Of a stretch of DNA of 64,000 nt, positions 1 to 12,125 are shown piece after piece. The stretch is taken from positions 34,669,403 to 34,733,402 of the forward strand of contig NC_052138.2 in assembly GCF_016086655.4 (NCBI RefSeq). Direction: 5' to 3'. Each line of letters opens with the position of its first letter. Position 1 is the stretch's first letter. This DNA comes from Lepeophtheirus salmonis. Taxonomy: Eukaryota > Arthropoda > Copepoda > Siphonostomatoida > Caligidae. The notes beneath the pieces were generated by a model. The model worked only from the letters and a program-made list of their open reading frames with translations. It made no database searches and had not been told where the DNA came from. The translations under genes and the position numbers were made by a program.

Positions 1-916
1 CCTTCCAAATGATGAAAGCTTGGAAACCCCCTACATTTTACATTCTATTGTTCATTTTCAAAATCATGGAATGGTCAATTCATTAAATATCCAAAAACTT
101 AGCTGCAAAATCTAAAATATCACCGATATAGATCCAACAAAAATGACTTGCCTTTAATATACCTTAATATATCTCATATAAAAAAATTCACATTTGACTC
201 CTTACCCCTTCAGTATCCTTACATTCTGTTGAAAAATGTTTAGGGTATATTTTCCAATTGACGGAAAAACGTTGAACATAAAAATGATATTGTATTCTGA
301 TTTGATTATCATGTATAGTTGTTTTTATTCTTAATTGCAATTCCTATCAAATAGCTAGGATTTTTATCCTTGAAAATTGCAGTAACAGGAAAACAAAGCA
401 TAACTAGATAGTATAGCAGCATGAATGGCAAAGTGGTAATTTGGCACAAGATCAATTTGGCAAAGTGGTTATTCGGTAATGGATCTGTTCGGCAAAGTGC
501 CCGTGCACATTGCACGGTTATTCAAATACATCACTCTTTCCCATTTTTGAAACAAAATACACGAAAATAATGTGTAATCCAACTGCAAATTGGAAATAAT
601 GCGTTTGGCTAGATGACCACGGCCGGACGCATTCATTTTGTCTAAAAATGACTAAAACCTTGCTGTCACAATTATAACTGACCACTATTAGTTGTCGTCC
701 TTTCTACCTCATATTAAAATCGTCAAAGTTTTTTCAAGTTCCCCTCCCACTTCCTAGGCCTTGGTGAATAGAGAGGTATCAATTGACATCAAATCTTGGA
801 TATGATGGCAATTGAAGCGTCAATCCTTGTACATGTAGTATTAATTTTCATTAAAAAGGTTAGACCGTTAAAAAAAGAAACTCTTTCTGTACATTTTAAC
901 TACATATTATGTAGAA
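1..916. other. AT-rich stretch, no gene recognised
   Basis: No coding region, RNA gene or element ends were recognised. The only local structure is a cluster of degenerate short direct repeats built on GGCAAAGTGG at about 425-500 (read as TTTGCC on the other strand). A similar cluster occurs near 59880. An open minus-strand frame at 309-515 runs through these short repeats and is probably incidental. Confidence 0.6.
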
Positions 917-2848
917 CAGTGGTTCTCAAACACTGAAAAACGTACCACAGGTGATACATGAACTCGCATTTAGTGATACACAAAAAGGATTGGAGGGCGT
1001 GGGGATTATTAAAAAAAGGTCAAGAAATATATGTTTTATAAGAAAGGCATTCAAAAAGAATATATATTCAGTTCCCAATTGTCATCAAAAACTGTGCATA
1101 ACATTCTGTCAAAAATTGTCTAATTAAAAAAAAAAAAAATTAAGTAACAGTGATATTTGAAAATAATTGATATTTTCCCCATTTAATATGCAATTTAAAG
1201 GTTTGAGAGGCATTTATGTACAACGTTACAAAACCCCGTTTTTCATCATCTTAGAATAACTTTTATGATGTTTTTAATAATTATATTCCATATATAATTA
1301 AGCTCTTATTTTTTGACGGTATAAATCAAGCAAAGTATGGCTTACCATGTATTCTCTTAACTATGTAATAACACTTGCTTTAATTTCGCATTTCCATTAA
1401 ATGGTCCAAGGATGAAACAAGCACCTACATAGTTGCTAATGCAGATGCTAAGTATCCCACTTATACAATATACAATATATAGGTATTAGAAAAATTAATT
1501 TTCAAGAATGAGCTAAGAAAATTGAGTTTGCATACAAATATGTAGCAATATTTTTTGGACTCTTGCATAGGTAAACATTCAGTTTCATAGGATTTACTTC
1601 CTTCTAAAAGAGTAGGTATATACAGGGTGGCCCATCTAAATTAGGAAAATCGTTAAAGAACGAACAAGAATTTGTATTAATTGAAGGCTACATTTAATGA
1701 CATTCAATTATTCATCACGATATCTGCTTCTCTTGATAACCTCGCCACACGGCGCCGGAAGGATTGGCAGGTAAGGGTTTGCTATTCTAGGGGTAATCGA
1801 CTATTTCAGGGCCTCCGAAGACGAATGATACTTGGCATAGGCCTCATGCACGATCCTCCCTATAGATGGAAATGCCTATAATTAGCCTATAATTACCTAT
1901 GCCTTCCAAAGTTTCCTACTCTGTGAGGCCAATAGGTTTTAAATAAAACAAAAATTCTAGTTCGTTCGTTATAAGCCTTTTAAGGGTTTCCCAATATATC
2001 TGGACGACCCTGTACATATATATATATACATTCCATAATAATGAAAAAGTTGTTTTTTAAATTAAGTATATTTGTATACAATATTTTCCTTGTTAAATGC
2101 AAAATTATGTATAGCATGACTGCTTATCTAATTAATAAATCCTGTATATAAATTAATTTATGACACACTTTATAAATGAATTTTTAGAAAAATCATGAAT
2201 TGCAATCCAAAAGTTTATTGAATAATAATTATTCTATTGTTTTTCTTCTGCGTTTAAATAAAAACAACTATTGAAATATATCAATTCATTTTCCAGATCA
2301 CAAAAGAAAGCCACAATCACGTCCCAGGCATACTGCACGCCAATGACAACGTGTGAATACTCCATGACCAAAAAGTGGTAATAAACTAAAGATTTTACAC
2401 AGTTTTAAAAGCGAAATGATGTTTCTTATTTACAATATTTCATTAAAAGCAATCTTCTTGAATGTCACTTAGAAATAAATGATAATGGAAAGAAACATAA
2501 TTGTTCAATTTGACAATTACATTTACAAGAGTCATTTACAATAATTACTCATTTTAAGACTTTAATGGGAATATGAAATCAACAAAGTTTAAATGAATAT
2601 CTCTTAAGAAGTAGTTCTACAGCTTTATACAGTGTGTACCCAGGGTTTTTAAATAAGTAAACCCAAGATTACTATGATAAATTTATAAAATGATGACGTA
2701 GAAACGGAGACAATTACTTTGGGCGAAAGAGCTTCCAAATAATTTATGAGTTTTAAAACAAATGTTAATATTACTTTTTTAAACACTAAATAACTTTAGA
2801 AAGTTTATGGACGACATATGTAACGCAAAAAAAGATTGAGAACTCTTA
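917..2848. mobile_element. hAT (Charlie-like) DNA transposon remnant, non-autonomous
   Basis: The left end reads CAGTGGTTCTCAAAC, which matches the classic terminal sequence of Charlie-type hAT transposons. It is followed by a GTACCACAGGTGATACATGA-type subterminal region, also typical of the group. A candidate right end near 2832-2848 (GATTGAGAACTCTTA) is its degenerate inverted counterpart. No transposase reading frame survives in the roughly 1.9 kb between them, so the copy is non-autonomous or decayed. A 394-bp mariner derivative sits inside at 1621-2014 and probably inserted later. I could not find a convincing 8-bp target duplication, so the right boundary is less certain than the left. 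Confidence 0.5.
1621..2014 (-). mobile_element. Tc1/mariner deletion derivative (MITE-like), nested in hAT copy
   Basis: Both ends are visible. The left begins TACAGGGTGGCCCATCTAAA and the right, reverse-complemented, begins TACAGGGTCGTCCAGATATA. The similarity extends, with interruptions, for about 60 bp inward (GAACGAACAAGAATTT against GAACGAACTAGAATTT). TA sits at both outer edges, as expected for Tc1/mariner. The minus-strand interior still encodes a scrap of transposase C-terminus, CQSFRRRVARLSREADIV, matching the family pattern 'C.SF.RRV..V....G'. Everything else of the transposase has been deleted. The 67-codon plus-strand frame at 1681-1881 is antisense to this and not a gene. Confidence 0.75.
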
Positions 2849-3529
2849 TTTCAGGTGTATGTATATATAAGTCAAATCATGCAAAAATTATATTGTTTAA
2901 ATTATATTCTACCCTTGTAAGATCAGCATTTGTATACCATAGACTTACTGTACAGTGTACGAAATAAAATCTTGGACTTTTCGAGAACGACCAAATATGG
3001 CAAACTTTTGCAAAAATGAAAAAGAGTACAATATTGAGGCTTTAGCAGAGCTTTCTTTTTTCATATATCTTTCTAGTTTTCAAAATGATATCCCTTGGCT
3101 GCAACCTGGGCATAAAGGTGCCTCAGCTCTTCTTCGTGATATTCTCGGATATGGACGTCAACTGCTACTCGACAGAGGCCTTTAGATCATCCAAATTTCG
3201 GTATGAGGTAGACTCTCTTCTCAACAATGCTTCAAATGGTATCATTCACAAGTATGTAATATATTACAAATCTCGGAGAATGAGTGAAGTCCAGACTTCG
3301 TTGACCTCATATCTAGCTACGACCCTATGTGTACCACCTAAGAAAATATAAAGATTTCCAAGTATCCTCGTTATGGCCAAACTGAACATACAATTAATAG
3401 TAAATATTTAACCTATTAACGATGTTCCTCACCACGTACTACTAGAGGGAGATCACGCACCATAGTTGGATCATCATTGGCTTGAGATCATTATGTTAGC
3501 ATTGAGACGTCCCAAAATATCCAATAGCA
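2849..3529. other. Unassigned stretch with two overlapping open frames
   Basis: Between 2955 and 3355 the base composition is less AT-biased than the surroundings. Two plus-strand frames overlap here: 2955-3185 (76 codons) and 3085-3351 (88 codons). I recognise no domain in either. The predicted peptides contain no signal peptide or clear membrane segment. It could be an exon fragment, a decayed gene copy or a piece of a transposon I do not know. Confidence 0.3.
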
Positions 3530-4140
3530 TTTAGTTACAGCTTAATCCCTTTTATTTTTAATCACAAAGTTTCGTTATGCAGCCAAATTACAGCTGAACG
3601 AGTTTTGAATTTTATCCCATGTCTCTTAGTGTAAAAATGTTAAATCAACAAAATGAAAAGCAACAGGTGTTGGTGCCTTTAAGTCTGGAGAGACCCTTAG
3701 CTTCTCCATCTGGACTGCCTAAAATATCAATAAGTCCATGACAGGCTCATACAGACAAGAAGAACCAAAAATTATGCAGCAACAAAATGGCTGACTTCTG
3801 GCCTGCCGCCATGTACCCTCCTCCAGCCGTGACATCAACCCACTGGACTTTGACATTGGGGTTGTCTTGGAGAAGAATGTACAAATTTGGATTCACCCCA
3901 AGCTGCCATCATGACAGCATGGTACGTCATGGGCACGACCTTCATCATCAAGAGATGCCAATCTGTTCACCGGCGTGTCGAGGCTGTTATTGCTTGAAAA
4001 GGAGGACATATTTAATACGAAGTATAGTATTTAAACATATAGAGAATTGTGTTTGAATTGTCTTTTCTTGATTCTATAAAAAACAAGTTTTTCGTAGTTC
4101 AGTCATGCTACTGTAAGTTTTGGGTCCTCGTTCTGTATGT
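3530..4140 (+). mobile_element. Tc1/mariner family A, copy A1, internally deleted
   Basis: A broken transposase reads through several frames on the plus strand. At 3645-3760 lies the remnant of the N-terminal helix-turn-helix region. It is followed directly at 3787-3900 by the segment around the third catalytic acid (ADFWPAAMYPP..., then a damaged 'D.NPLDF' motif). From about 3898 to 4005 the C-terminus reads AAIMTAWYVMGTTFIIKRCQ and RRVEAVIA before a stop. The central part of the transposase, with the first two catalytic acids, is missing. The right end near 4110-4138 carries GTTTTGGGTCCTCGTTCTGTA, the family's terminal repeat. The left terminus was not found. Non-functional; shares its deletion junction with copies A2-A5. 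Confidence 0.8.
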
Positions 4141-4559
4141 AAGCAATTGATTTACTTATTCATAAATCATTATTTGCTTATCTTGTTTACTATAAAAATG
4201 CATTAATATATATTTAATAAATATTATGATCCTGGGCGTCATTTACATTGTAACATTTTTAAATATATCATTTATGGATCATGTAGGTATAATCTTTTTT
4301 TAATTTTGCATCCTTTTATTCATATATTTGCACTCTTTCAATGATGGTGGGAGTAAAAAGTTATGTCATAAAAGAGGATTTGTATCATGTCCAAATATTT
4401 ATTTAAAGCTCTCATTTCTACTCCTCCGTCAAGAAGGTGAACAAAATTGTATTTTCTAAACATTTGATAAATACTACAAAATATCAAATCAATGTTTTGT
4501 TTTTCTGCTACCAAGAGTGTATTTTGTAACAAGCCTAGTTTTACTAATGTACTTAAATA
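4141..4559. other. AT-rich stretch, nothing recognised
   Basis: No coding, RNA or repeat signature beyond base composition. Two minus-strand open frames (4338-4565 and 4553-4747) overlap this stretch and the adjacent SINE. They have no recognisable domain. Confidence 0.5.
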
Positions 4560-4768
4560 AAGCAAAGTAGCTCAATGGACATCATACTCGGGATAAATAT
4601 TCTCTTGAATTCAGTGTGCGTTAATTTATGTCTCGGTCGTTCTAAGAGAAGGAAATATACTGGATGTAAATGGACTTCAAAGACTATTCCTAGATCAGAA
4701 GGAGTTAATGTAATGTTAAAATGTTTACTTATACAGTGCAACTCCATCTGACCAATTAAATAAACATT
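4560..4768 (+). mobile_element. tRNA-derived SINE, copy 1
   Basis: The 5' part carries TAGCTCAATGGA at 4568-4579, a good match to the tRNA A-box (internal Pol III promoter). It is followed by a degenerate second-box region. The 3' body shares AAGGAAATATACT and TTTACTTATAC..AGTGCAACTCCATCT with four other places in the window. The copy ends in ACCAATTAAATAAA. This is the copy with the most complete head plus body on the plus strand. SINEs encode no protein and depend on LINE enzymes. Confidence 0.6.
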
Positions 4769-4797
4769 TAAAAAAGTACATTACTAATATTTTGACA

Positions 4798-4953
4798 ACA
4801 TCCCGGTTGTTCAAAAAGTCTTTGACCAATTTGATCGTGCTGTATGAATATATAAAATAGCTGATTCAAATGGAAAAATTTGATTGGAACTTTATAAAAT
4901 CTCTTAAATCTTTATCATATAGTTGATCAAAGACTTCTCGAAAGCCCAGTATG
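4798..4953. mobile_element. Short MITE with inverted ends
   Basis: The left end TTCAAAAAGTCTTTGACCAA and the reverse complement of the right end, TTCGAGAAGTCTTTGATCAA, match at 17 of 20 positions. The interior of about 110 bp has no coding content. Outer bases are consistent with a TA target on the right. It lies about 30 bp after the SINE. The superfamily is probably Tc1/mariner, judging from the end style, but no transposase is present to confirm it. Confidence 0.55.
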
Positions 4954-5849
4954 TGTTTCATTAACACAAAAGCAAGCTATACTGAAATTTTCTCAAAATA
5001 GAGTTTAGATTAGATACATTTTGTTTCTTAGACAAACTATCGTCAATTAAAAATAGTTATTATAATTATCCTTTGAAGAATGAGTCTTAAATTATACTTA
5101 AAGTAGCCAAAATTCATTGTTGATTCAAAATTGATAAATTCTACATATTTGAAAGACTATATCGGCTGTCAAATAAAGTATAATAAATCAAATAAAATGA
5201 TATATAAACTATTTTCTCTTAACAGTTTTGAGTATCTCAAATCATTCCAAAAATTTGAATACAAAGCCTATGACAGTGAAATATTGGGCTGGATGTAGAT
5301 ACGCAATGAAAAAAATATATATGGCATTTCCTTCCTTTTTTTTTTCTTAATTATTGTTCAAAATTGTTCACTCACAAGTCTTACTACTGATATGAAAAAA
5401 TCAGTATTCCTCAAGAAGCTGAATTATATTAGTAATAATTATGGTTAGTTAATCTTTTTATTTTTAAAATGTCAATTTAAAAATGAGTTCGTGATGTCAT
5501 CAATGAATATTCTTAGAATAACAAATTTAACCATTATATCAACCTTTCTATCATTAACATCACTTGATATTAGTAAGTTATGAGTTAAACATTTGGCAGC
5601 TGCATATGGTTAAGATGCTTACATCTCTATTGGTGATACTCAGGGTCATTAATGAGTAAACGCACTAAATCCTTAGAAGATGTCTAAGCTTTGCAAAATA
5701 AATTTTTACCATGACACTTTTCATATGTTTTTTTAAGCATATCGACTAAACATATTTTCTACAATTATTAAATAAACTGCATTTCATTTCAAAATTTGAA
5801 TCAAAATATCACTGAACAAATAGTTTAATCTTTCTCTTTCCATAACTTG
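4954..5849. other. AT-rich stretch with a short family M fragment
   Basis: At 5243-5292 a stretch reading TTCCAAAAATTTGAATACAA and ending ATATTGGGCTG resembles the repeat at 7388-7452 (family M). Nothing else recognised. Confidence 0.4.
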
Positions 5850-6540
5850 AAGGTGATATTTTAAGTTAAAAATTTCACCAACATAACTTTAATCGACAAA
5901 GTCGAAATAAAATTTCAAAATTATATTATAAGGCTTACAAGTTAAAATAAAACATTTTTTTAACACATCTATTATTTTCAAAAATACTTAATGAGTTGAA
6001 ATTAAACGACAAGCTCAGAAGATATGATCATTTGAAATTTGATGACGACCATTGTTTTTTTTTTCTAAAATAGAAATAATAAAAAAGTTCATTTATTAGA
6101 AATTAATTATCTGATTGCAAAAAAATAATAGATTATGGCATTAACTAAAACAAACATCCTCTTGATATTTGTACATTTTGTAGGTGATATTTATTGTAAA
6201 AAATGAATATAGTTTAACGACCATCAAAAATCCTATATAATGTCATAATTCCAAAACGAAATAATATTCAAATAAACTAAAAATGCAATTCTTGGCCGTA
6301 TATTTTTAATTTTTTAAATATTTCCTTTTGAATTTTAAATAAAAAGTTAAGAAAATATGACAATTTGAAATTTGTTGAGCACCATTGTTTTTTCGTGTTT
6401 TTTTTTTCTAAAAGTTGCAAAAATAAAATGACTCCAAATCTTGTCATTATAAAAATTAAATCTACCAAATTTAATAAAAGGTTGAGGTAGTTTGTATGAA
6501 AAATTACATTAATTTGGTGGTGACATGATGTGGAACTACA
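5850..6540 (+). repeat. Diverged tandem duplication, unit about 333 bp
   Basis: Two landmarks recur with the same offset. GGTGATATTT occurs at about 5853 and again at about 6184. TTTGAAATTTG followed by a (C)CACCATTGTTTTTT-like stretch occurs at about 6032 and about 6366. The copies are heavily diverged and AT-rich. The minus-strand open frame at 6277-6549 crosses the second unit and has no recognisable domain. Confidence 0.5.
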
Positions 6541-7264
6541 AAATATCATTTACATTCCGTTTTGTAAAAACTTTTGTTGTATAGTAGAAAAAATATATAT
6601 ATCTAAAAAATGAAATTGGCATATAACTTTAATTGAATGGTTTTAACATTGATTAAAAAACATGGAATGATAAGTATTATACATAGAAACAACATTCATA
6701 ATCAAAAAATTAGTTGCATGAAGAATATATTAGAAGATGCTATAATTTTTATGTAAATCGCCATTATAATATTCAAATATTGATTACACCGTAAGCAAAT
6801 ATCAACGCACCTCGATGCAAAAGAAGAGCTCAAAATCTCTCTAGACCACCCAAATTATATGAAGGTTTTTATGTTCGTACATAAGCACATACCTATAATT
6901 TTTTATTACTCGATAGGTGCTAGTATATTCATAGCTACATAGTTACAATCCTCCACATAATTTTATGGGATTAAAAAACAATTTATAACTTAAGGCATTG
7001 TCTATATATGTTGTGGAAATGTTTGGTTGTAAAAAGTAAAAGTGATTCACCAAAGGGACTCAAATTGATAAATAATTATTATTTATTAATGGGTAATTGT
7101 GGTCCGTCAGCATAAAAGCAATCTAGAATTAGTATTATTATAATTGTAACGGGCCGAGGTACATTGTAACATTTAACAAATTATCGTCAATGTATATCAG
7201 CAAATTATTTGATTAACCCATTGAAGGAGGTTTTGCAAATTGCACCATCAATAGCAAAAATGCA
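6541..7264. other. AT-rich stretch, nothing recognised
   Basis: No coding, RNA or repeat signature was found. Confidence 0.5.
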
Positions 7265-7600
7265 AAGTCACAAATAAATAATTGGAAATTGATAGATTTT
7301 ATAGGAAGGGGTGTATCAGGACTAAATCTAGTCTTATCAATCAAATAAAGGTTATCAACCATAGGTAAGGATCTTTGCTATCCCATGGTATCCCAGAAAT
7401 TTGAACAAAAAGCTTATAATTGATTGAAATATACCCATTAAATATTGGGTTGTTTATATGGGCAAATATAAACTGGTTTTTATTGTAATTTTTCCAATCG
7501 TAAGGTGGGCATAGTCTTGAAATGTTTATTTTGATTAAAAATGATAAATGAATAAAATTTGAGATATATTGATCAATGTTCAAAGGTTTGGAGAGACCCC
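7265..7600. repeat. Interspersed repeat family M, copy 1
   Basis: A non-coding stretch similar to 37165-37345. Shared landmarks are AGATTTTATA near the start and ATCCCAGAAATTTGA..AAAAAGCTTATAATTGA in the middle. A shorter match lies at 5243-5292. An 80-codon minus-strand frame (7341-7583) crosses it, without domain features. Class unknown. Confidence 0.45.
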
Positions 7601-8639
7601 CTGAAGTACTACTAATTAAAATTAGTAAATTTAAATCAAATAAAACATTTTATACATATGAAAAAATGCATTATTTTAGATGAGTAAACAGTCTTTCTAA
7701 ACTTATAATCTGGTTTTGCTCTTAAATGATTATTTCTTGTTTATAAACAATGTTTCATTATTGTATATGCATGGTACGTATAAATTAAGATCTTAACTTT
7801 TTTTTTAAAACATGATTGCTAGGTAATTTTTTTAAGAAATTACACTCCTCAACAGAAGTATAGCCATACGAGGTGAGTTCAAAAAGTAAGGGATTTATAT
7901 TTGTTTAGGAAAAAGTATTTATTTTTTCATCAGTACTTATGTTCTCATGATCATGATTTGTGTAGTTTAACTATTCACATATGACCAGTTAAAGCTCTCT
8001 AGAACATTAAATACTCATTTACACCAAATTAAGTTACATTATTGCACAAAAAAAAAAAATGCTGTAAAATCCAGGCGAAAATAAATCTATAATGATTTCT
8101 ATGCACAAATGTATTGTACATGTCTAGACAATTTTTGTTTTGCTATTTGTATAATTGAAATAATAATTGCTACAACACTCAAAGGTAATATTAAAATCCA
8201 ATTATATGTACTCAAATGACTTACACTATAGATAGGTATTGAACAAATTATCATAATTAATTGTTAATGGATTGATTCTAAATCTGATTATGTTTAAATA
8301 TGTTATTGACATTTTTACATATGAAACCAATAGTGTTGTAATTAATAATGGTCCGGCCCTTATTTAAGACCAAAGACGTCGGTCTATTCCAATCTCACTT
8401 CTTATTCCTTACAGAAAGTAAAACCGATCTTTCGTGATACCCCAAAGGCCCCCTTTCCGATAAAAGCTAAGCTATTTTTATGCCAAACATAACTCAAATT
8501 GTTAGTGTCACCATGTCAATTTTCGGTTTCTCTGTTTTTACAAAATTACTAAAAATATCAGCCCCATCCTCTGCAAATATTAAATTATAAAAAGAAATCA
8601 CTTTGGAAGGTCTACAGCGTGGGGATAAAGAAATTGCAT
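7601..8639. other. AT-rich stretch with a mariner-like solo end
   Basis: At 7869-7893 the sequence CGAGGTGAGTTCAAAAAGTA resembles the terminal repeat of some mariner transposons. No partner or transposase lies nearby. At 8350-8380 CCCTTATTTAAGACCAAAGAC resembles 42295-42320. The remainder holds nothing I recognise. Confidence 0.35.
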
Positions 8640-9425
8640 AAACATTGAATTATAGTTTTATTTCGGCTATTATTAATTTCTAATTCCTTGTGAAACCAAA
8701 CTATATCTAAAACAAAAATAAACAAGTTTTTTTGTTCCCATGCCTCCAAGTGTAAAAATATCGGAGTAATTACAAAAAAGGCAACACTTGTGCGATTTCC
8801 TCAGAGCTGGTCAGTGCCGAGAAAGCTTTTAAAACTGTGTACATCTTCATGCCTACAAAATGAAGAAGTCAATTTGAACCCCATAACACCAAGAAGAACA
8901 AAAACTTATGTAGCAACAACATGGCTGACTTCTGGCCTCTCTCCATGTTGTCCTCCTCCAGCCTAGACCTCCAGAGTATTAGAATACAATAAACACTTCA
9001 AATGACCTTTTTAACTTATTTTATGTCATTGTCGTATTTTTTCAGTTCTTCAACACCATTTTTAGTGGGAGCGCTCGTGCCTTCCCTTGCAGGTTTCTAT
9101 TATTAAATGGATCAACCCCCTGGACTTTAGAGTTTAGGGTGTCTTAGACAATAATGTATGCTGCACCTTTCATTCAACAACTTGCCATCATAACAGCATC
9201 GTACACCTTGGAAACGGTCTTCATCGTTCAGCCTTGCCAGTCTGTTCCTAGCGTGTACAGGCTATTATTGCGTGTGAAGAAGGATAAATTTCATTGAAAA
9301 TATAGCTAAATATAGTATTTAAACATATTGAAAATTGGGTTTCAGTTGTCTTTTCTTGATTCCATAAAAATCACGTTTTTCTTAATTTATTTTTTGCAAG
9401 TTTTGTGTCCTCACTTTGTATATTG
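8640..9425 (+). mobile_element. Tc1/mariner family A, copy A2, with 142-bp insertion
   Basis: Same layout as copy A1. There is an N-terminal remnant around 8750-8870, the shared deletion junction near 8880-8930 (AACATGGCTGACTTCTGGCC), a C-terminal part to about 9265, and a right-end tail to about 9420 (TTTTGTGTCCTCACTTTGTA). A segment of about 142 bp (8968-9109) interrupts the third catalytic motif and is absent from the other copies. Frames are broken throughout and the copy is dead. Confidence 0.75.
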
Positions 9426-9987
9426 CACATTCCAATTGCAGTTATTTACATTTAAATAATAGTCACTCCTTACCCATACTACGAATATAATTAAATTCAA
9501 TATAATATGTAAATGAATAACCATAAAAAAAAACATGAGTACTAACAAACCAAGAACTCTACATAGGAAGGTACATGCATAATATGCCAAAATGAATTAA
9601 GAATCGCACATAAAAAATTAAACCCTTCAACAGGAAATCTTAGTTCTACGAACATGTGTACCCACAAAAATTTACGTAGTATAATAAAATAGAATTACTT
9701 TTTAAATGTAATGTTAAAATCTAATTACTAATGTTCTGGGTATTTTACTCACATAGAGGGTACTTTAAAAATACTTTTCATTGATTGTCTTCTAATTTTC
9801 ATGCAACGTAAAATAATATTACTGGATACGAGATTCTGATTTATTTTTTTTTCAAACATAGAATATAATAAATCTATAAACCATCCATTGGAAAATGATC
9901 TTGGTTAATTTATCGCCCATTACGGCTCATTTAGGTTAACCCCACTATAATCAAATATATTTTAATAAACATAGTTCCAAAGGCTAT
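9426..9987. other. AT-rich stretch, nothing recognised
   Basis: No coding, RNA or repeat signature was found. Confidence 0.5.
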
Positions 9988-10877
9988 TACACGGGGTGGA
10001 CACTTGAAACTTACAAACTTATATTATATTGTTTTGATAGATTCTGTGGGAATAAATTAAAGCTGTCAAAAATTGTGTAGGTAGCCATGTATATCAAGTA
10101 CCTGCTGCTTTTTGAATTTTTTAAATCAGACGAGAATTTCTCGTCGCAGCCAGATTAAAGGCTTAGGGTTTCAACTCCTCCTCGTACGGGTCACACCTCA
10201 ACAGAGGTAGTCAGGTAGACTGGAATGGCTCATAAGACCATCAACAATGTTAATAAGAGGTTATACAACAAGGAGACCATAAAGAAGGAGGCCCCCTAAA
10301 AAAAAGTCCTTATTAATGCAGATGACCTCAAGGGCGCCCTTGATCTGGTTCCCGGAGGGTTAAATGCACACAGCAGTCATGTAAATCGACGTTTTTAAGA
10401 CAAACCTGCTCCTTTGTGTCCATAAAAATTTATCAGACGCCAACGTTGTCTCTCAGAAAGATGGGCCCCCGCTCCCACTACGGAAATTACTCAGACCTTC
10501 TCAGCTAACAATATTGTTTTCTAGGACAAGAGAATGTGTTCACCATACAGACCAAATGTCAATCCCCTCGACTTTTCTTTCTAGCCGTACATCGAGAGAA
10601 GGGCCTATTGCATCTGTCATCCAAACGTTGAATCCATGAATGCCTCTGTCGGCGAGGAGTAAGCAGCAATGGACCTAAACTTCATTGCCTATACTTGCAA
10701 CTATTTTCTCAATATGCTTGTCTTCATCTTTGGGCCAATGGTGACCGAATAGAATAAATCAATTTTACATTGGCTATTTATCAGAAAAAGAATAAAAAGA
10801 TTTTAGTTAAATGTATTATTATAGAATTGTAGGCTTTTTTCTTTCCAAGTGTTTAAGTTTCAAATTTCTACCAGGTA
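9988..10877 (+). mobile_element. mariner family C, nearly full-length decayed copy
   Basis: Left end TACACGGGGTGGACACTTGA and reverse-complemented right end TACCTGGTAGAAATTTGAAA are imperfect inverted repeats with TA at the outer edges. They share the inner GAAACTTA. The plus strand encodes a broken transposase. An N-terminal part near 10220-10400 starts MAHKTINNVNKR. A remnant of the second catalytic acid (KDGPP, from a QQDGAPAH-type motif) lies at about 10460. The third motif near 10575 is altered (RPNVNPLDFSF). This is followed by HPNVESMNASVGEE. Several stops and frameshifts mean it cannot make enzyme. At 890 bp it is shorter than a typical 1.3-kb element, so some of the centre is lost. 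Confidence 0.75.
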
Positions 10878-11804
10878 CTTAATTTTTTATAAAATTGTTA
10901 CGAGTAATTACGAAGTTGCATGATTCTAAGTCTTGCTTCTAAAAACTTAATAATAAAACTTTAATACATTTATTTTTTCAATAATTATGAAAGTAAAATT
11001 GTTAATATTTATTTACTAAAATTACAAAGACATTATCAACATTAAAAATTAGTAGAAATGAGAAAATGGTACATGATTGTCTCCGAAAAAAGACAATTTT
11101 TCCATTAATATTCTCCAAATCTATTTTTTTAAATCTCATTTGAAAACTGTAATTGGAATATTATTTATGTTCTATAATTTCAGATCTATAATTGAATACT
11201 CTTGATTCCGAGTAACATATCTCTACACAATGTTACTTCTGATTAATGATAATCACATAAATATTTCAAAATCATAGTTTGAATGTCAAAATTCAAATAT
11301 CAAGGCAACACTGAATTTTGATAAAGGTGTGAGTCTACATACTTTGTAGACACACATATTTAAAGACATATACACAAATATGTTTGTATAATTAAACAAT
11401 ACATGTAAGAGGTAATTGCAGGTAAATTTTTTCCTTACTCTGTTGGTGTTTATGTACAACTATTCATAAAGTATTATATGTAAAAATATTTGCATTTTTT
11501 CTTTAAAAAAAAAAGATTCATTACAAGGTAATTTATCTTCGTTTTATTTGTTTAACTAATGGGCTCTTATGTAAAATGTAACTTGAGATGTTATGAATAA
11601 TGTGAACTTCCAAATGCTTTCATGTCATTCCGTGTCGGTATTTCATTTCCACTTGGTTCCCTTTAGCAAGGCTCTGTCTGACGCAGTTTTTACAATACAA
11701 CTTATTTTCTGTTAATTTTCATACATAAGTGGCTACATTGGCATAATATTAATAGTCTAAACTAAATTTTTATCTAAAAGACTTGAGGAAAAGATAAAAC
11801 ACTC
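10878..11804. other. AT-rich stretch, nothing recognised
   Basis: No coding, RNA or element signature was found. Several A/T homopolymer runs are present. Confidence 0.5.
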
Positions 11805-12125
11805 AGTCACGGCGTTACTTACTTGTATCACACAACCTTTCATACGAAAAGGAACCTAAAAACGACCCAAAATCATTTAGTAGTTAGCCAATCATGGGAC
11901 AATTCTTCACAACTATGGAACTATTACACAATAATGGTTGAGAAGACTACGCAACCTAACAAGAGCTAATTATAGTTAATTAAACCAATCAACGCTCAAA
12001 GACTTTTAACTGTTTGGGTTAGGGCTTTCATATAAAAGTATTGGATCACAAAACGATGACCAATTTTCTCCATTTTCACAAATACGCTGACAGCGTTCAC
12101 TATTAATGGCTGCCAGACAAATACT
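11805..12125. repeat. Repeat family J, copy 1
   Basis: TCACGGCGTTAC at 11808-11819 is the inverse of GGTAACGCCGTGA at 16940-16952. The core at about 11910-11990 (CAACTATGGAAC...AACAAGAGCTAATTA) matches 16788-16850 in the same orientation. The two copies therefore appear to show opposite ends of one element with inverted termini. No coding content is visible. Boundaries on the right are approximate. Confidence 0.45.
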
